From Streptomyces sp. YPW6 (GTDB lineage: Bacteria > Actinomycetota > Actinomycetes > Streptomycetales > Streptomycetaceae): a DNA stretch of 64,000 bases. The notes under the pieces were generated by a model. The model saw nothing but the letters and a program-made list of their open reading frames with translations. It did no database searches and was not told the origin of the DNA. A program made the position numbers and the translations under genes. Location of the stretch: NCBI RefSeq assembly GCF_018866325.1, contig NZ_CP076457.1:3135001-3199000 (forward strand), in the 5' to 3' direction. Below, piece by piece: positions 15,661-23,748 of this stretch; the first letter of the stretch is position 1, and each line of letters starts with the position of its first letter.

Positions 15661-16953
15661 GTGAGCAGCAAGCCCCCGCGCGAAGCCGCGACCGCAGGCC
15701 CAGGAGCAGCCGCGCCCCCGGGCCAACTCCAGCGGCTGATCGGCGTGCCGGACGCGGTGATGATCGGCCTGGGGTCGATGATCGGCGCCGGGATCTTCGC
15801 CTCGCTCGCCCCGGCCGCCCGCGCCGCCGGATCCGGCCTGCTGCTCGGCCTCGCCCTGGCCGCCGTCGTCGCCTACTGCAACGCCACCTCCTCCGCACGG
15901 CTCGCCGCCCTCTACCCGGCATCGGGCGGCACCTACGTCTACGGGCGGGAGCGGCTCGGCGCGTTCTGGGGTTACCTGGCCGGCTGGGCGTTCGTCGTGG
16001 GCAAGACCGCATCCTGCGCGGCGATGGCGTTGACCGTCGGCTCCTACGTCTGGCCGGGCCAGGCGCACGCGATCGCGGTGGCCGCCGTGGTGGCCCTGAC
16101 CGCCGTCAACTACGCGGGCATCCAGAAGTCCGTCCTGCTCACCCGCATCATCGTCGCCGTCGTCCTGGCGGTGCTCGCCGCCGTCGCGACCGCCGCCCTG
16201 ACGTCAGGCGGGGTGAACGCGGCCCGCCTGGAGATCGGTACGGACGCCACGGCCACCGGTGTGCTCCAGGCGGCCGGGCTGCTGTTCTTCGCGTTCGCCG
16301 GGTACGCCCGCATCGCCACCCTCGGCGAGGAGGCCCGCGACCCGGCCCGCACCATTCCTCGCGCCATCCCGATCGCCCTGGGCATCACCCTCGTCGTCTA
16401 CGCCCTCGTCGCCGTCTCCGTCCTCCTCGTCCTCGGCCCCGGCCCACTCGCCTCCGCCGAGGCCCCGCTCGCGGACGCCGCGCGGGCGGCAGACGCCGGC
16501 TGGCTCGTCCCCGTCGTCCGCGTCGGCGCGGCCGTCGCCGCCCTCGGTTCCCTGCTCGCCCTCATCCTCGGCGTCTCCCGCACCACCCTGGCCATGGCCC
16601 GCGACCGACACCTCCCCCACGCCCTGGCCGCCGTCCACCCGCGTTCCCAGGTCCCCCACCGGGCCGAACTCCTCGTCGGCGCCGTCGTCGCCGTGGCCGC
16701 CGCGACCACCGACGTACGCGGGGCGATCGGGTTCTCCTCCTTCGGCGTCCTCGCCTACTACGCCATCGCCAACGTCTCCGCCTGGACCCTGACCTCCGCC
16801 GAAGGCCGCCCGGCCCGGATTATCCCCGTCGTCGGCCTGGCGGGCTGCCTCGTCCTGGCCTTCGCCCTGCCGCTTCCCTCCGTGTTGACCGGAGCCGCCG
16901 TCCTCCTCATCGGCGCCGCCGCGTACGGCATCCACCGGGCCGTACCCTGGTAG
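15661..16953 (+). CDS. APC-family amino acid permease
   Basis: A 430-residue polytopic membrane protein with the APC superfamily opening GVPDAVMIGLGSMIGAGIFA (unwound helix 1 with GxGxxIGAG-type glycine motif). The conserved FFAFAGYARIATLGEEARDP follows around residue 210. About 11-12 helices are visible. Members import or exchange amino acids or polyamines using a cation gradient; substrate not predictable. The GTG at 15661 has AAGGAG (15648-15653) 7 nt upstream. A -10-like TATCGT lies near 15617. Downstream the strand switches to a degraded gene. Confidence 0.88.
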   Translation: MSSKPPREAATAGPGAAAPPGQLQRLIGVPDAVMIGLGSMIGAGIFASLAPAARAAGSGLLLGLALAAVVAYCNATSSARLAALYPASGGTYVYGRERLGAFWGYLAGWAFVVGKTASCAAMALTVGSYVWPGQAHAIAVAAVVALTAVNYAGIQKSVLLTRIIVAVVLAVLAAVATAALTSGGVNAARLEIGTDATATGVLQAAGLLFFAFAGYARIATLGEEARDPARTIPRAIPIALGITLVVYALVAVSVLLVLGPGPLASAEAPLADAARAADAGWLVPVVRVGAAVAALGSLLALILGVSRTTLAMARDRHLPHALAAVHPRSQVPHRAELLVGAVVAVAAATTDVRGAIGFSSFGVLAYYAIANVSAWTLTSAEGRPARIIPVVGLAGCLVLAFALPLPSVLTGAAVLLIGAAAYGIHRAVPW

Positions 16954-16981
16954 ACAGCCGCTCCCAGGCCCGGGGCTGCGG

Positions 16982-17266
16982 TCAGACCGCCTGCCCGATG
17001 GCCGCGCGGGCCACCAGGCGGAACTCCCTCACCACCTCGTAGAGGGCCCGCTCCCGTTCGGCGGCCAGGGCCGACCCCTCCGCCCTGCGGGAGGTGTCGC
17101 CCGCGCGGGCGTCCTCGGCCATGCCCCGCATGACGTACGAGAGGTCGGCGGAGGCGTTGGCGACACGTTCCGCGACGGCCGCGACCGACGCCGGGCCTTC
17201 GAGGACGACCACCTCGCAGGCCCGGTGGGCCTCACGCGCCGACCTTCCCCGTAGCGGCCGACAGGA
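16982..17266 (-). pseudogene. 5'-truncated remnant of a conserved Streptomyces protein
   Basis: Reading the minus strand right after the stop of the gene at 17267-17704, the same frame continues as REAHRACEVVVLEGPASVAA and ends normally at 16982 (about 85 residues). The segment looks like the C-terminal helical part of a larger conserved Streptomyces protein, with an LEGPxSV motif in mid-helix. No good start with a ribosome site exists; the only candidate is a GTG at 17212 inside the conserved part. I therefore read it as a gene that lost its 5' half. A genuine 76-residue protein from 17212 cannot be excluded. Confidence 0.5.
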
Positions 17267-17704
17267 TCAGTCCTCCCCGTCCTCCGGCATCCTCGACCGC
17301 ACCAACGACACCGGCTCCGTCTGCTGGTTGGAGGCGGAGACGCGGACCGTGTGACGGGTGAGGCGCAGGCCCATGTCCGTCAGGGCCTCGGTGTCGTAGA
17401 GCGCGCACAGCAGCGCGGCCGCGTCCGGGAGTGACAGCGGTTCCGTGTCGCTGAACCCCAACTGCCTTGCCGTTTCCGGGTCGTCGAGAGCGGCCTGCCG
17501 GGCGTGGGCGAGGACCTGGTGGGGATCGTCGACGACGAGTTCGTCGATCTGGATCCGCTGGGCGCGGACGCGCAGGTCGAGCGGGCGGTGCTGGGCGGTC
17601 CGGGGAGCCGTGACGACGGAGCGCAGCTTCGGGTGGACCAGCGGGGTCACGGCGGCCAGGCGGTTCAGCGGAGTCGGGTCGGTCAGGCCGGTCGGGTGGT
17701 TCAT
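17267..17704 (-). CDS. Hypothetical protein upstream of XRE/methyltransferase module
   Basis: A 145-residue soluble protein with no recognised domain. The ATG at 17704 (MNHPTGLTDPTPLNRLAAVT) has GGAG 8 nt upstream. A longer frame to 17773 has no ribosome site. The product has few distinctive features: a stretch with DLRVRAQRIQIDELVVDDPH and a helical QAALDDPETARQLGF. It is divergent from the DUF5753 regulator at 17972, mirroring the arrangement at 13442/13968, so it may be part of the same kind of module. Confidence 0.6.
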   Translation of the reverse strand: MNHPTGLTDPTPLNRLAAVTPLVHPKLRSVVTAPRTAQHRPLDLRVRAQRIQIDELVVDDPHQVLAHARQAALDDPETARQLGFSDTEPLSLPDAAALLCALYDTEALTDMGLRLTRHTVRVSASNQQTEPVSLVRSRMPEDGED

Positions 17705-17971
17705 GCGGTGGGCTCCAGAGAACGGGCCGCCGGAACGACGGTGCACGGAACGGCAGAACGGGTGTAGGGCCACGAGGTGCGGAGTACCCGTAGCGGGTGG
17801 ACGGAGGGGCTTGGGGCAAGATCGGCCCGGTCTTACCGAGTTGGCGTGCGATGGAGTCGGACATGCTTACCTTGGGAGCGCCGTGCGAGCGTCGCAAGGT
17901 GCGCTGTGTGCACCATGCGCAGACTGCGCGAAGTGTCGGACAGATCGAGCCGGAGCGGGAAGGGGGGAACA

Positions 17972-18841
17972 GTGGCGCGCGAACGGTCGGGCCGTACGGC
18001 TCGGCACCTGGTCCTGGTGGCCCGTCTGCGGCACCTGCGGGAGGGCGCCGGACTGTCCGTACCGCAGGCGGCGGCGCAGTTGGGCTGGCACCCTTCGACG
18101 CTGCGGCGGCTGGAGCAGGCGCAGACCTCCCTCGACGTGGGACAGGTGTCCGACCTGCTCGGCCTCTACGGGGCCGGGGCCGCCGAGACCGACGACATCA
18201 TGGGGCGGCTCAACGCCGCGAACATGCCGGGCTGGTGGCATCCCTGGCGGGACGCCATGGCCCCCTGGCAGATGGACCTGATGAGCGTGGAGTCCGCCGC
18301 CGGCGTCGTCCGTACCTGGCATCCGGCGCTGGTCCCGCTGCTGCTGCGCACTCCGGCGTACGCGATGGCCGTGGACGAGGTCATGTTCCCCGAGCGGAAC
18401 GCGGCCGAGCGGCGACGGCGCGCCGATTTCCTGGTGGAACGTCAGAAGCGGCTGCAGGAACAGCAGACCCGCCTCTGGGCGGTCCTGCCGGTCACCGCGC
18501 TGCGCTGCCAGGTGGGCGACGACGAGGTGATGCGCGAGCAGTTCCGCGTACTTCAACAGACAGCCGAGCGCGGGGATGTGACGATGCAGTTGCACCCCGA
18601 GTACGCACCGCCGCATCCCCTGACCGGTGTCCCGGCCCTCTCCCTGTACCGGGTGGAGATCCGGGAGATCGCCGACCATGTGGTGCGGGAGGGCGGGTTG
18701 CCCGGCACGGCGGAGGTGTGGGACAGCCCCCACCCCGTGCAGACGTATCAGGGAATGCTGGACGTGTCGTGCGTGATGGCGATACGGCCGGCCCGAACCA
18801 GAGAGGTGTTACAGGATGAGTACGACCGGAAATGGGCCTGA
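17972..18841 (+). CDS. XRE-family DUF5753 regulator overlapping a methyltransferase gene (TTA codon)
   Basis: A 289-residue protein. An N-terminal XRE helix-turn-helix (LVLVARLRHLREGAGLSVPQ, then LGWHPSTLRRLEQAQTSLDV) precedes the DUF5753 domain (WQMDLMSVESAAGVVRTWHP, LVPLLLRTPAYAMAVDEVMF, ALRCQVGDDEVMREQFRVLQ). The GTG at 17972 has AAGGGGGG a few nt upstream. The frame is open earlier without a ribosome site. Leucine 280 is encoded by TTA (18809-18811), only 5 nt before the ATG of the next gene, which begins inside this one (26-bp overlap). Translation of the pair should therefore be bldA-sensitive. The partner here is a methyltransferase, where other DUF5753 genes have DUF397. Confidence 0.9.
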   Translation: MARERSGRTARHLVLVARLRHLREGAGLSVPQAAAQLGWHPSTLRRLEQAQTSLDVGQVSDLLGLYGAGAAETDDIMGRLNAANMPGWWHPWRDAMAPWQMDLMSVESAAGVVRTWHPALVPLLLRTPAYAMAVDEVMFPERNAAERRRRADFLVERQKRLQEQQTRLWAVLPVTALRCQVGDDEVMREQFRVLQQTAERGDVTMQLHPEYAPPHPLTGVPALSLYRVEIREIADHVVREGGLPGTAEVWDSPHPVQTYQGMLDVSCVMAIRPARTREVLQDEYDRKWA

Positions 18842-19622
18842 ACTGCCCGCGCAGATCGACACGAGCGTCGCGCACTCCGCACGTGTCTGGAACTACTGGC
18901 TCGGCGGCAAGGACAACTTTCCGGCGGACCGTGCCGCGGGCGACGCCTACCGGGGGAAGTACCCGCTGATCGAGACGTTCGCGAAGGAGTCCCGGGACTT
19001 CCTGCGCCGGACCGTCACCTATCTCGCCCGGGACGCCGGGATCCGGCAGTTCCTCGACGTCGGGGCGGGGCTGCCGACCGCGAACAACACGCACGAGGTC
19101 GCCCAGCGGATAGCCCCGGAGTCCCGGATCGTCTACGTCGACCACGACCCGCTGGTGCTCCTGCACGTCCACGCGCTGCTGACCAGCGCTCCCGAGGGTG
19201 CGACCGCCTACGTGGAGGCGGACATGCGGGACACCGAGACCGTCATCACCGGGGCCGCCAAGACCCTGGACCTGACCCAGCCCGTCGCCCTCGTCATCAG
19301 TGACGTCCTGGGCCACATCGTGGACTGGGACGACGCGCTGTCCCTGGTACGGCGGCTGGTGGAGCGCCTGCCCTCCGGCAGCTACCTCTCGCTCAGCCAC
19401 TCCACCGCCTCCGACGAGGCCCACCGGGCCGTCCAGGACGAGTACAACGCGAGCGGCGCGATCCCGTACATCTTCCGGGAGCCGGAGACCACGGTCGCCT
19501 TCTTCGACGGGCTGGAGATGGTGGAGCCGGGGATGGTGTCCTGGCCGAACTGGCGGCCCGACGCGAACACCGGCACCACCACGGCGCGGGCCGGATGGGG
19601 CGCGGTCGCCCGCATCCCCTGA
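18816..19622 (+). CDS. SAM-dependent methyltransferase of the DUF574 family
   Basis: A 268-residue paralogue of the protein at 9236. It has the signature SARVWNYWLGGKDNFPADRA, the SAM loop QFLDVGAGLPT and the acidic strand IVYVDHDPLVL. The later SDVLGHIVDWDDAL region matches the family core. The ATG at 18816 lies within the 3' end of the XRE gene and is probably reached by coupled translation; GAGG lies 10 nt upstream. Substrate unknown. A strong hairpin (19653-19688) closes the unit. Confidence 0.9.
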   Translation: MSTTGNGPELPAQIDTSVAHSARVWNYWLGGKDNFPADRAAGDAYRGKYPLIETFAKESRDFLRRTVTYLARDAGIRQFLDVGAGLPTANNTHEVAQRIAPESRIVYVDHDPLVLLHVHALLTSAPEGATAYVEADMRDTETVITGAAKTLDLTQPVALVISDVLGHIVDWDDALSLVRRLVERLPSGSYLSLSHSTASDEAHRAVQDEYNASGAIPYIFREPETTVAFFDGLEMVEPGMVSWPNWRPDANTGTTTARAGWGAVARIP

Positions 19623-19652
19623 TCCACGCCCCGCCCTCACCTCCCCACCTGC

Positions 19653-19688
19653 CGTGCCGCGTACGGGTTTGTCGCCGTACGCGGCACG
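19653..19688. terminator. Perfect 14-bp hairpin after methyltransferase gene
   Basis: Arms CGTGCCGCGTACGG and CCGTACGCGGCACG around an 8-nt loop, GTTTGTCG. There is no U-tract, as is usual for Streptomyces terminators. It lies 31 bp after the stop at 19622 and 25 bp before the next ATG. Confidence 0.75.
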
Positions 19689-19712
19689 CACGGCCCGCAG
19701 AGGCTCTCCCCC

Positions 19713-21293
19713 ATGAGCACCACAGGTACGACCGGCCGCGAGGCCGCCTGCCCGGACGGCGACCGGCACGCGCGGGCGACGACGGACCGGCTGCTGCGGG
19801 CGGCGACCCGGTCCGGTGCGCATCTGATCGCCGAGGCCGCGTTACTGGTCCAGGGGTGGGCGGTGCTGGCCGACCCGATCGCCGGAGCCGTTTACAGCAC
19901 GCCCGCCGCCGCGGCCGCCGACGGTGTGCACGCGGCCGCCGACCCGCGCGAACACCCGCACTGCCTCCAGCGCCCGGCCGCCGGAGCCGTCCTCGTGCTG
20001 GCCCCCGGGCCCACCGTCTCCCCGGAACAGGCCGCCCGCGTCGCCACGAACACCGCGGCGCTCCTGGAGGTGCGCGGGCAGCGGGCGGCGGAGCTGCGGG
20101 GCGAGCAGATGCGGCTGCACACCACCCTCGTCCGGCTGCTGCTGGCCGGCCACACCGCCGCCGTCGCCGACATCCTGGGCGGGAACAGGCTCACCCATGT
20201 CACGGTCTACCGGCTCACCGGCGCCGACGTCCCCACCGCCCACCAGGTCCTGTGGCGGGCCGTGGGTCCCTCACTCGCCCCGCACGCCGACGCCTGCACC
20301 CTGCTGGGCCGGCTCGACGGTGAACTCGTCGTCGCCGAACTCCACCGCGGCGGCGACGACGGGCGGGTCCTGCGCCTGGTCTCCCGGGTGAGCGAGCGGC
20401 ACCAGCTGCTCGCGGGCATGGCCGGACCCCTGCCCCTGGCCGAGATGCCCACCGCGCACAGCGACGCCGCCGCCGCCCGGCACAGCGCCACTCCCGACCG
20501 CCGCATCGTCCCCGCCGACGCCGTCGGCACCGCGCCGCTCGCTCCCCTCCTGCCCACCGCCCCGTACGCCCGCTGGGCGGGAGCCGCGCTGCGCCCGCTG
20601 AGCCCGGCCCAGCAGCACCTGCTCCTCGTGTGGCTCCGCACCGGCTCCAAGCCCCGCGCCGCCGCCGCGCTCGGTCTGTCCGCCGGCACCGTACGGGCCC
20701 GCATACGGGAGCTGTCCCGGCTGCTGCGCGCGGACCTGGAGGACGCCACCGTACGGGCGCATCTGCTGCTCGCCCTCCGCGCGCCCGCCCCCGCCGACGC
20801 GGACACCGACACCGACTCGGACACCGACCCCGACCTCGACCCCGACGAGGGCGAGCACGGCGGTGAGAGCGGGAGCGCAGGCGGCGACCGGGACGGCAGC
20901 GGGACCGGGGGCCGGGACGGCGAGGGCTGGGACGGCGGCGGCAGCGGGACCGGTCCGGCCCGCCTGGAGACCCTGCCGGCCGGGCTCCTGGACACCGAGG
21001 CGACCCGGTCCTGGGCGCGCGGCCTGGTCGGCGGCCTGAAGCCGCACCTGCGGATCGCACTGGCCTGCTGGCTGCGCCACCACGCCAGAACCGCCCCCGC
21101 GGCGGCCGAGCTGCACCTCCACCGCACCACCCTGGCCAACTGGCTCACGCAGTGCGCCGACCACCTCGGCCAGAACCTCTCCGACGCCACCGTGCGCGCC
21201 GAGATCCACCTCGCGCTGCTGGCGACCCGGACCGGCCCCGACGACCCGGCAGCCCTGCCCCGGCGCGGCGGGCGCACCTATCGCAGCCTGTGA
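19713..21293 (+). CDS. Regulator with two PucR-type helix-turn-helix domains (TTA codon)
   Basis: A 526-residue cytoplasmic protein. Residues about 20-250 resemble the sensor part of PucR/CdaR-like regulators. A first HTH follows (LSPAQQHLLLVWLRTGSKPR, then AAALGLSAGTVRARIRELSR, about 310-370). An acidic Asp/Thr/Gly linker of about 60 residues leads to a second, related HTH (LKPHLRIALACWLRHHARTA, then ELHLHRTTLANWLTQCADHL, about 455-510). Normal PucR proteins have one such domain. Leucine 44 is TTA (19842-19844), so expression should need bldA. The ATG at 19713 follows the hairpin closing the methyltransferase unit. It may be independently expressed or part of the same accessory cluster. Confidence 0.78.
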   Translation: MSTTGTTGREAACPDGDRHARATTDRLLRAATRSGAHLIAEAALLVQGWAVLADPIAGAVYSTPAAAAADGVHAAADPREHPHCLQRPAAGAVLVLAPGPTVSPEQAARVATNTAALLEVRGQRAAELRGEQMRLHTTLVRLLLAGHTAAVADILGGNRLTHVTVYRLTGADVPTAHQVLWRAVGPSLAPHADACTLLGRLDGELVVAELHRGGDDGRVLRLVSRVSERHQLLAGMAGPLPLAEMPTAHSDAAAARHSATPDRRIVPADAVGTAPLAPLLPTAPYARWAGAALRPLSPAQQHLLLVWLRTGSKPRAAAALGLSAGTVRARIRELSRLLRADLEDATVRAHLLLALRAPAPADADTDTDSDTDPDLDPDEGEHGGESGSAGGDRDGSGTGGRDGEGWDGGGSGTGPARLETLPAGLLDTEATRSWARGLVGGLKPHLRIALACWLRHHARTAPAAAELHLHRTTLANWLTQCADHLGQNLSDATVRAEIHLALLATRTGPDDPAALPRRGGRTYRSL

Positions 21294-21336
21294 CGAGGCT
21301 CTCTTCTGCCCCGCCCCTACCCCCGCGTCTCCGCCT

Positions 21337-21360
21337 CCCCGCCCTTACGCGCGGGCGGGG
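21337..21360. terminator. GC-rich hairpin after tandem-HTH gene
   Basis: CCCCGCCC and GGGCGGGG arms with an 8-nt loop TTACGCGC, 43 bp after the stop at 21293. Probable factor-independent-like or attenuating terminator. Confidence 0.55.
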
Positions 21361-21471
21361 GACAGGGGAAGAAGGGGCACCGAGCGGAAGGCCGAGGTAC
21401 CGGATCGGCACGACGTAGGGAATCCTGTTGCCCGAAAAGTCTGCCGGTCATGGGTGTCAAGGGGAGAGGCG

Positions 21472-22401
21472 ATGAGCGGGAGCGCCGGACGGAGGCTGCG
21501 GGAGCTCGCTCGCGGCCGAGCGAAGCCGTGGCCGGACCAGGTGACGGTTCGCTTCGCGATCGGCTACGGGGCACTGGCGGGCCTGTGCACGACACTCGCC
21601 GTGGCGCTGTCGCTGCTGCTCGCCGGTGGGCCCTCCTGGGGCCTGGTCCCGGTCTGGTTTCTCCTCCTCGCGGCGGGGCCCACCCTGGCGACGCTCCTCG
21701 TGAGCAGATCGGCGGACCGCCGCCGCCCGCTCCGCGCCCTGGGCGGAGGGCTGCTGTCGGTCCTGTTCCAGGCCGTGTGGGCCGCCCCCTTCAGCACCCT
21801 CCTCGGCGTCGTCCCCCGAGCCGACTCACTGCTCTGGCCGGCCCTGCTCCTGTGCCTGGCCAACGGCGGCTTCTGCGCCTTCGTGGTCGCCGACGTCGGC
21901 AGGGAGAAGCCCGGACGTCACACCGGCACGGGGCGGCCGGAAGACCGAACGGGCAGGCAACGGCCCAGGGAGCCGGCCGGCCACACCGCTCCTCCCGGCC
22001 CCCGGGCCCGCTCCCAGCAGGAGGAGCGGGCGATCACCGAGTTCGGCGAGCTGCTCGCGGCCCATCCCTTCACCCCCACCCTGCCGGGAGTGGACTACGT
22101 GCAGGTCGCGGACCACTCGCTGGCGCTGGACGCGTACGAACGCGCCAAGGCGGCGCCCGGGGGTGACGTCCTCCGCGTCATCGCCGAGGGAAGGACGGCG
22201 CTGGCCCAGCTGGACGCCCGGATGGGGCTGGACACCGTCCGGTCGAGAACGGGCTGCTTCTTCGACCCCCGCCACGGCCCGGGAGTGGTCGACGCCGCGT
22301 GGGCCCCGCGCGGAGGCACGCCGCGCACCGTGCAGGTGTGCCGCGCCGATGCCGTACGGCTGGCCGACGAGAGCAAGGGACGGAAACGCCCGGCCCGGTG
22401 A
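21472..22401 (+). CDS. Four-helix membrane protein of unknown function
   Basis: A 309-residue protein not matched to a named family. Hydrophobic helices lie at about residues 29-51, 56-75, 90-110 and 118-140. A basic, low-complexity cytosolic stretch (about 143-180) is followed by a soluble C-terminal domain with ITEFGELLAAHPFTPTLPGV and AYERAKAA. The ATG at 21472 has AGGGGAGAGG immediately upstream, the best ribosome site of the region. It stands alone between a terminator hairpin and a gene on the other strand. Confidence 0.65.
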   Translation: MSGSAGRRLRELARGRAKPWPDQVTVRFAIGYGALAGLCTTLAVALSLLLAGGPSWGLVPVWFLLLAAGPTLATLLVSRSADRRRPLRALGGGLLSVLFQAVWAAPFSTLLGVVPRADSLLWPALLLCLANGGFCAFVVADVGREKPGRHTGTGRPEDRTGRQRPREPAGHTAPPGPRARSQQEERAITEFGELLAAHPFTPTLPGVDYVQVADHSLALDAYERAKAAPGGDVLRVIAEGRTALAQLDARMGLDTVRSRTGCFFDPRHGPGVVDAAWAPRGGTPRTVQVCRADAVRLADESKGRKRPAR

Positions 22402-22479
22402 GGCACCGAGGCGGGGCCCGGAGCCAGGACACGGGAACCGGAGGCCGGGGTGCGGGTGCCGGCCGGAAGCACAGAGGGC

Positions 22480-22809
22480 TCAGGAAGGCGCCTGGCCCGT
22501 CTCGAACCGGCTGACACGGCCGTCGGTCACCGTGAAGACCCAGCGCGTCCGCATCGTGCCCCAGGTGTCGTTCGTGTAGTCGACGACGAGGACGCGGCCG
22601 TCGTCGGAGGCGTCCACGACCTGCATACGGCCGTTGGCCTGCGGGGAGAAGATCTCCTTCTCCGTCCACGCCGCCAGGTCCCGTTCGCTGCCGTCGTCGG
22701 ACATGGTGGCGTCCTCGGTGAGGACGTCGGCGAAGAAGGCGTCCTTGTCGCCCGCGTTCACCACGGCGATGAACTTCTCCACGACCGGGTCGCTGATCGA
22801 CGGGGTCAT
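22480..22809 (-). CDS. Nuclear transport factor 2/SnoaL-like fold protein
   Basis: A 109-residue single-domain protein. It starts ISDPVVEKFIAVVNAGDKDA and continues FFADVLTEDATMSDDG, the first helices and strand of the NTF2/SnoaL cone, and ends with WVFTVTDGRVSRFETGQ, the last strands. Such proteins may be small isomerases, cyclases or ligand-binding subunits; this one lacks obvious hints of its reaction. The ATG at 22809 has GAGGAA 5 nt upstream. Confidence 0.8.
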   Translation of the reverse strand: MTPSISDPVVEKFIAVVNAGDKDAFFADVLTEDATMSDDGSERDLAAWTEKEIFSPQANGRMQVVDASDDGRVLVVDYTNDTWGTMRTRWVFTVTDGRVSRFETGQAPS

Positions 22810-22911
22810 CGTGTTCCTCCTCGGTGTGCCCGGGACCGGACGTCCCGGAGATCCCCACCGAGTCTCTGCCGGTCCGCCCGAGGCCGCATGTCGGGCGCGT
22901 CCCCACCCCGC

Positions 22912-23712
22912 TCAGCCGGCGGCGGCCAGCCCCTCCATCAGCCGGGCCAGCTCCACCGGGGCCTGGAGATGGGCCATATGCCCCTGGCCGGGGAGCTCGT
23001 GCACCTCGGCATGGGGGACGCGCCCCGCGACGTCGTCGAACGATGTCCCGTAGGGAGCCGTGCCCCGATGGGCTCCGCCGACGATCAGGTCGACGCGCTC
23101 CGCCCGCCGGGCGAGGAAGTCCGGTGCGGGCTCCCCGTACAGCGCGGCCGTCTCGGCGTAGACCGGCGCGGCCAGTCGGCACAGTGCCTCCCACACTTCG
23201 GGGTCGGCGCGCAGCGCGTCGACGACGGCTCCGTCGAGACCGGCGATCCGCCGGTGCACGATCTCCACGGCCGCGTCCCGGTCCGCCGCCTCATCGGCCG
23301 CCTTGAGGTCCGGGAGCACGTCGAGGCCGAACGGCCGTATCACCGGCTCGTACGCGATCACCTGGCCCAGCGCCCGTTCGTCCGCGGTCAGCAGGGCGAT
23401 GAGGCCGCCGTAACTCCAGCCGAAGAGGGTCCGCACGCCCCCGAGCCCGTCGAGGACCGCACCGAGGTCCGCCACCTCGGTGCGCAGGGAGTAGGCGGCG
23501 GTCAGCGGCCCCGAGGGCGCACGGCCGCGGCGGTTGACGACCGCCACCGACGGCCACGCTTCCACGGCGGTAGCGACGGCACGCCACCCGAGGGCGTCAC
23601 TCATCGCGCCCGGGACGACGACGAGGCCCGGCGCGTCCGGCTCCCCGTACACGTCGACCGTGACCCAGCTGCCGTCGCCGACCGGGAACCTTTTCTGAAT
23701 CGTTCGCTCCAT
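22912..23712 (-). CDS. Alpha/beta hydrolase divergent from TetR gene
   Basis: A 266-residue soluble hydrolase. The nucleophile elbow is GWSYGG (S100), and the late PGQGHMAHLQAP holds the likely catalytic H245. The strand before the elbow follows an esterase-like LGAVLDGLGGVRTLF. There is no HG oxyanion motif of the usual form; VVPGAMSDALGW takes its place. The start is the ATG at 23712. It lies inside one arm of the dyad at 23709-23725, so repression by the divergent TetR product would cover the start codon. Substrate unknown. Confidence 0.88.
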   Translation of the reverse strand: MERTIQKRFPVGDGSWVTVDVYGEPDAPGLVVVPGAMSDALGWRAVATAVEAWPSVAVVNRRGRAPSGPLTAAYSLRTEVADLGAVLDGLGGVRTLFGWSYGGLIALLTADERALGQVIAYEPVIRPFGLDVLPDLKAADEAADRDAAVEIVHRRIAGLDGAVVDALRADPEVWEALCRLAAPVYAETAALYGEPAPDFLARRAERVDLIVGGAHRGTAPYGTSFDDVAGRVPHAEVHELPGQGHMAHLQAPVELARLMEGLAAAG

Positions 23713-23742
23713 AAACCTATTATGGTGCGATCGCTCTACAAT
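23709..23742. promoter_or_regulatory. Divergent promoter with CCATAA/TTATGG dyad and leaderless -10
   Basis: CCATAA (23709-23714) and TTATGG (23720-23725) form perfect 6-bp arms around ACCTA, and GCGATCGC (23727-23734) is a second palindrome. TACAAT (23737-23742) is a good -10 hexamer placed 6 nt before the GTG of the TetR gene at 23749, as expected for a leaderless transcript. The dyad covers the hydrolase start codon. Confidence 0.6.
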
Positions 23743-23748
23743 GCAAGG

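Noticed and set aside
9236..21293. Integrated plasmid or prophage
   Set aside because: Despite the initiator-like protein and accessory genes, I find no integrase, transfer gene, excisionase or flanking att-type direct repeat.
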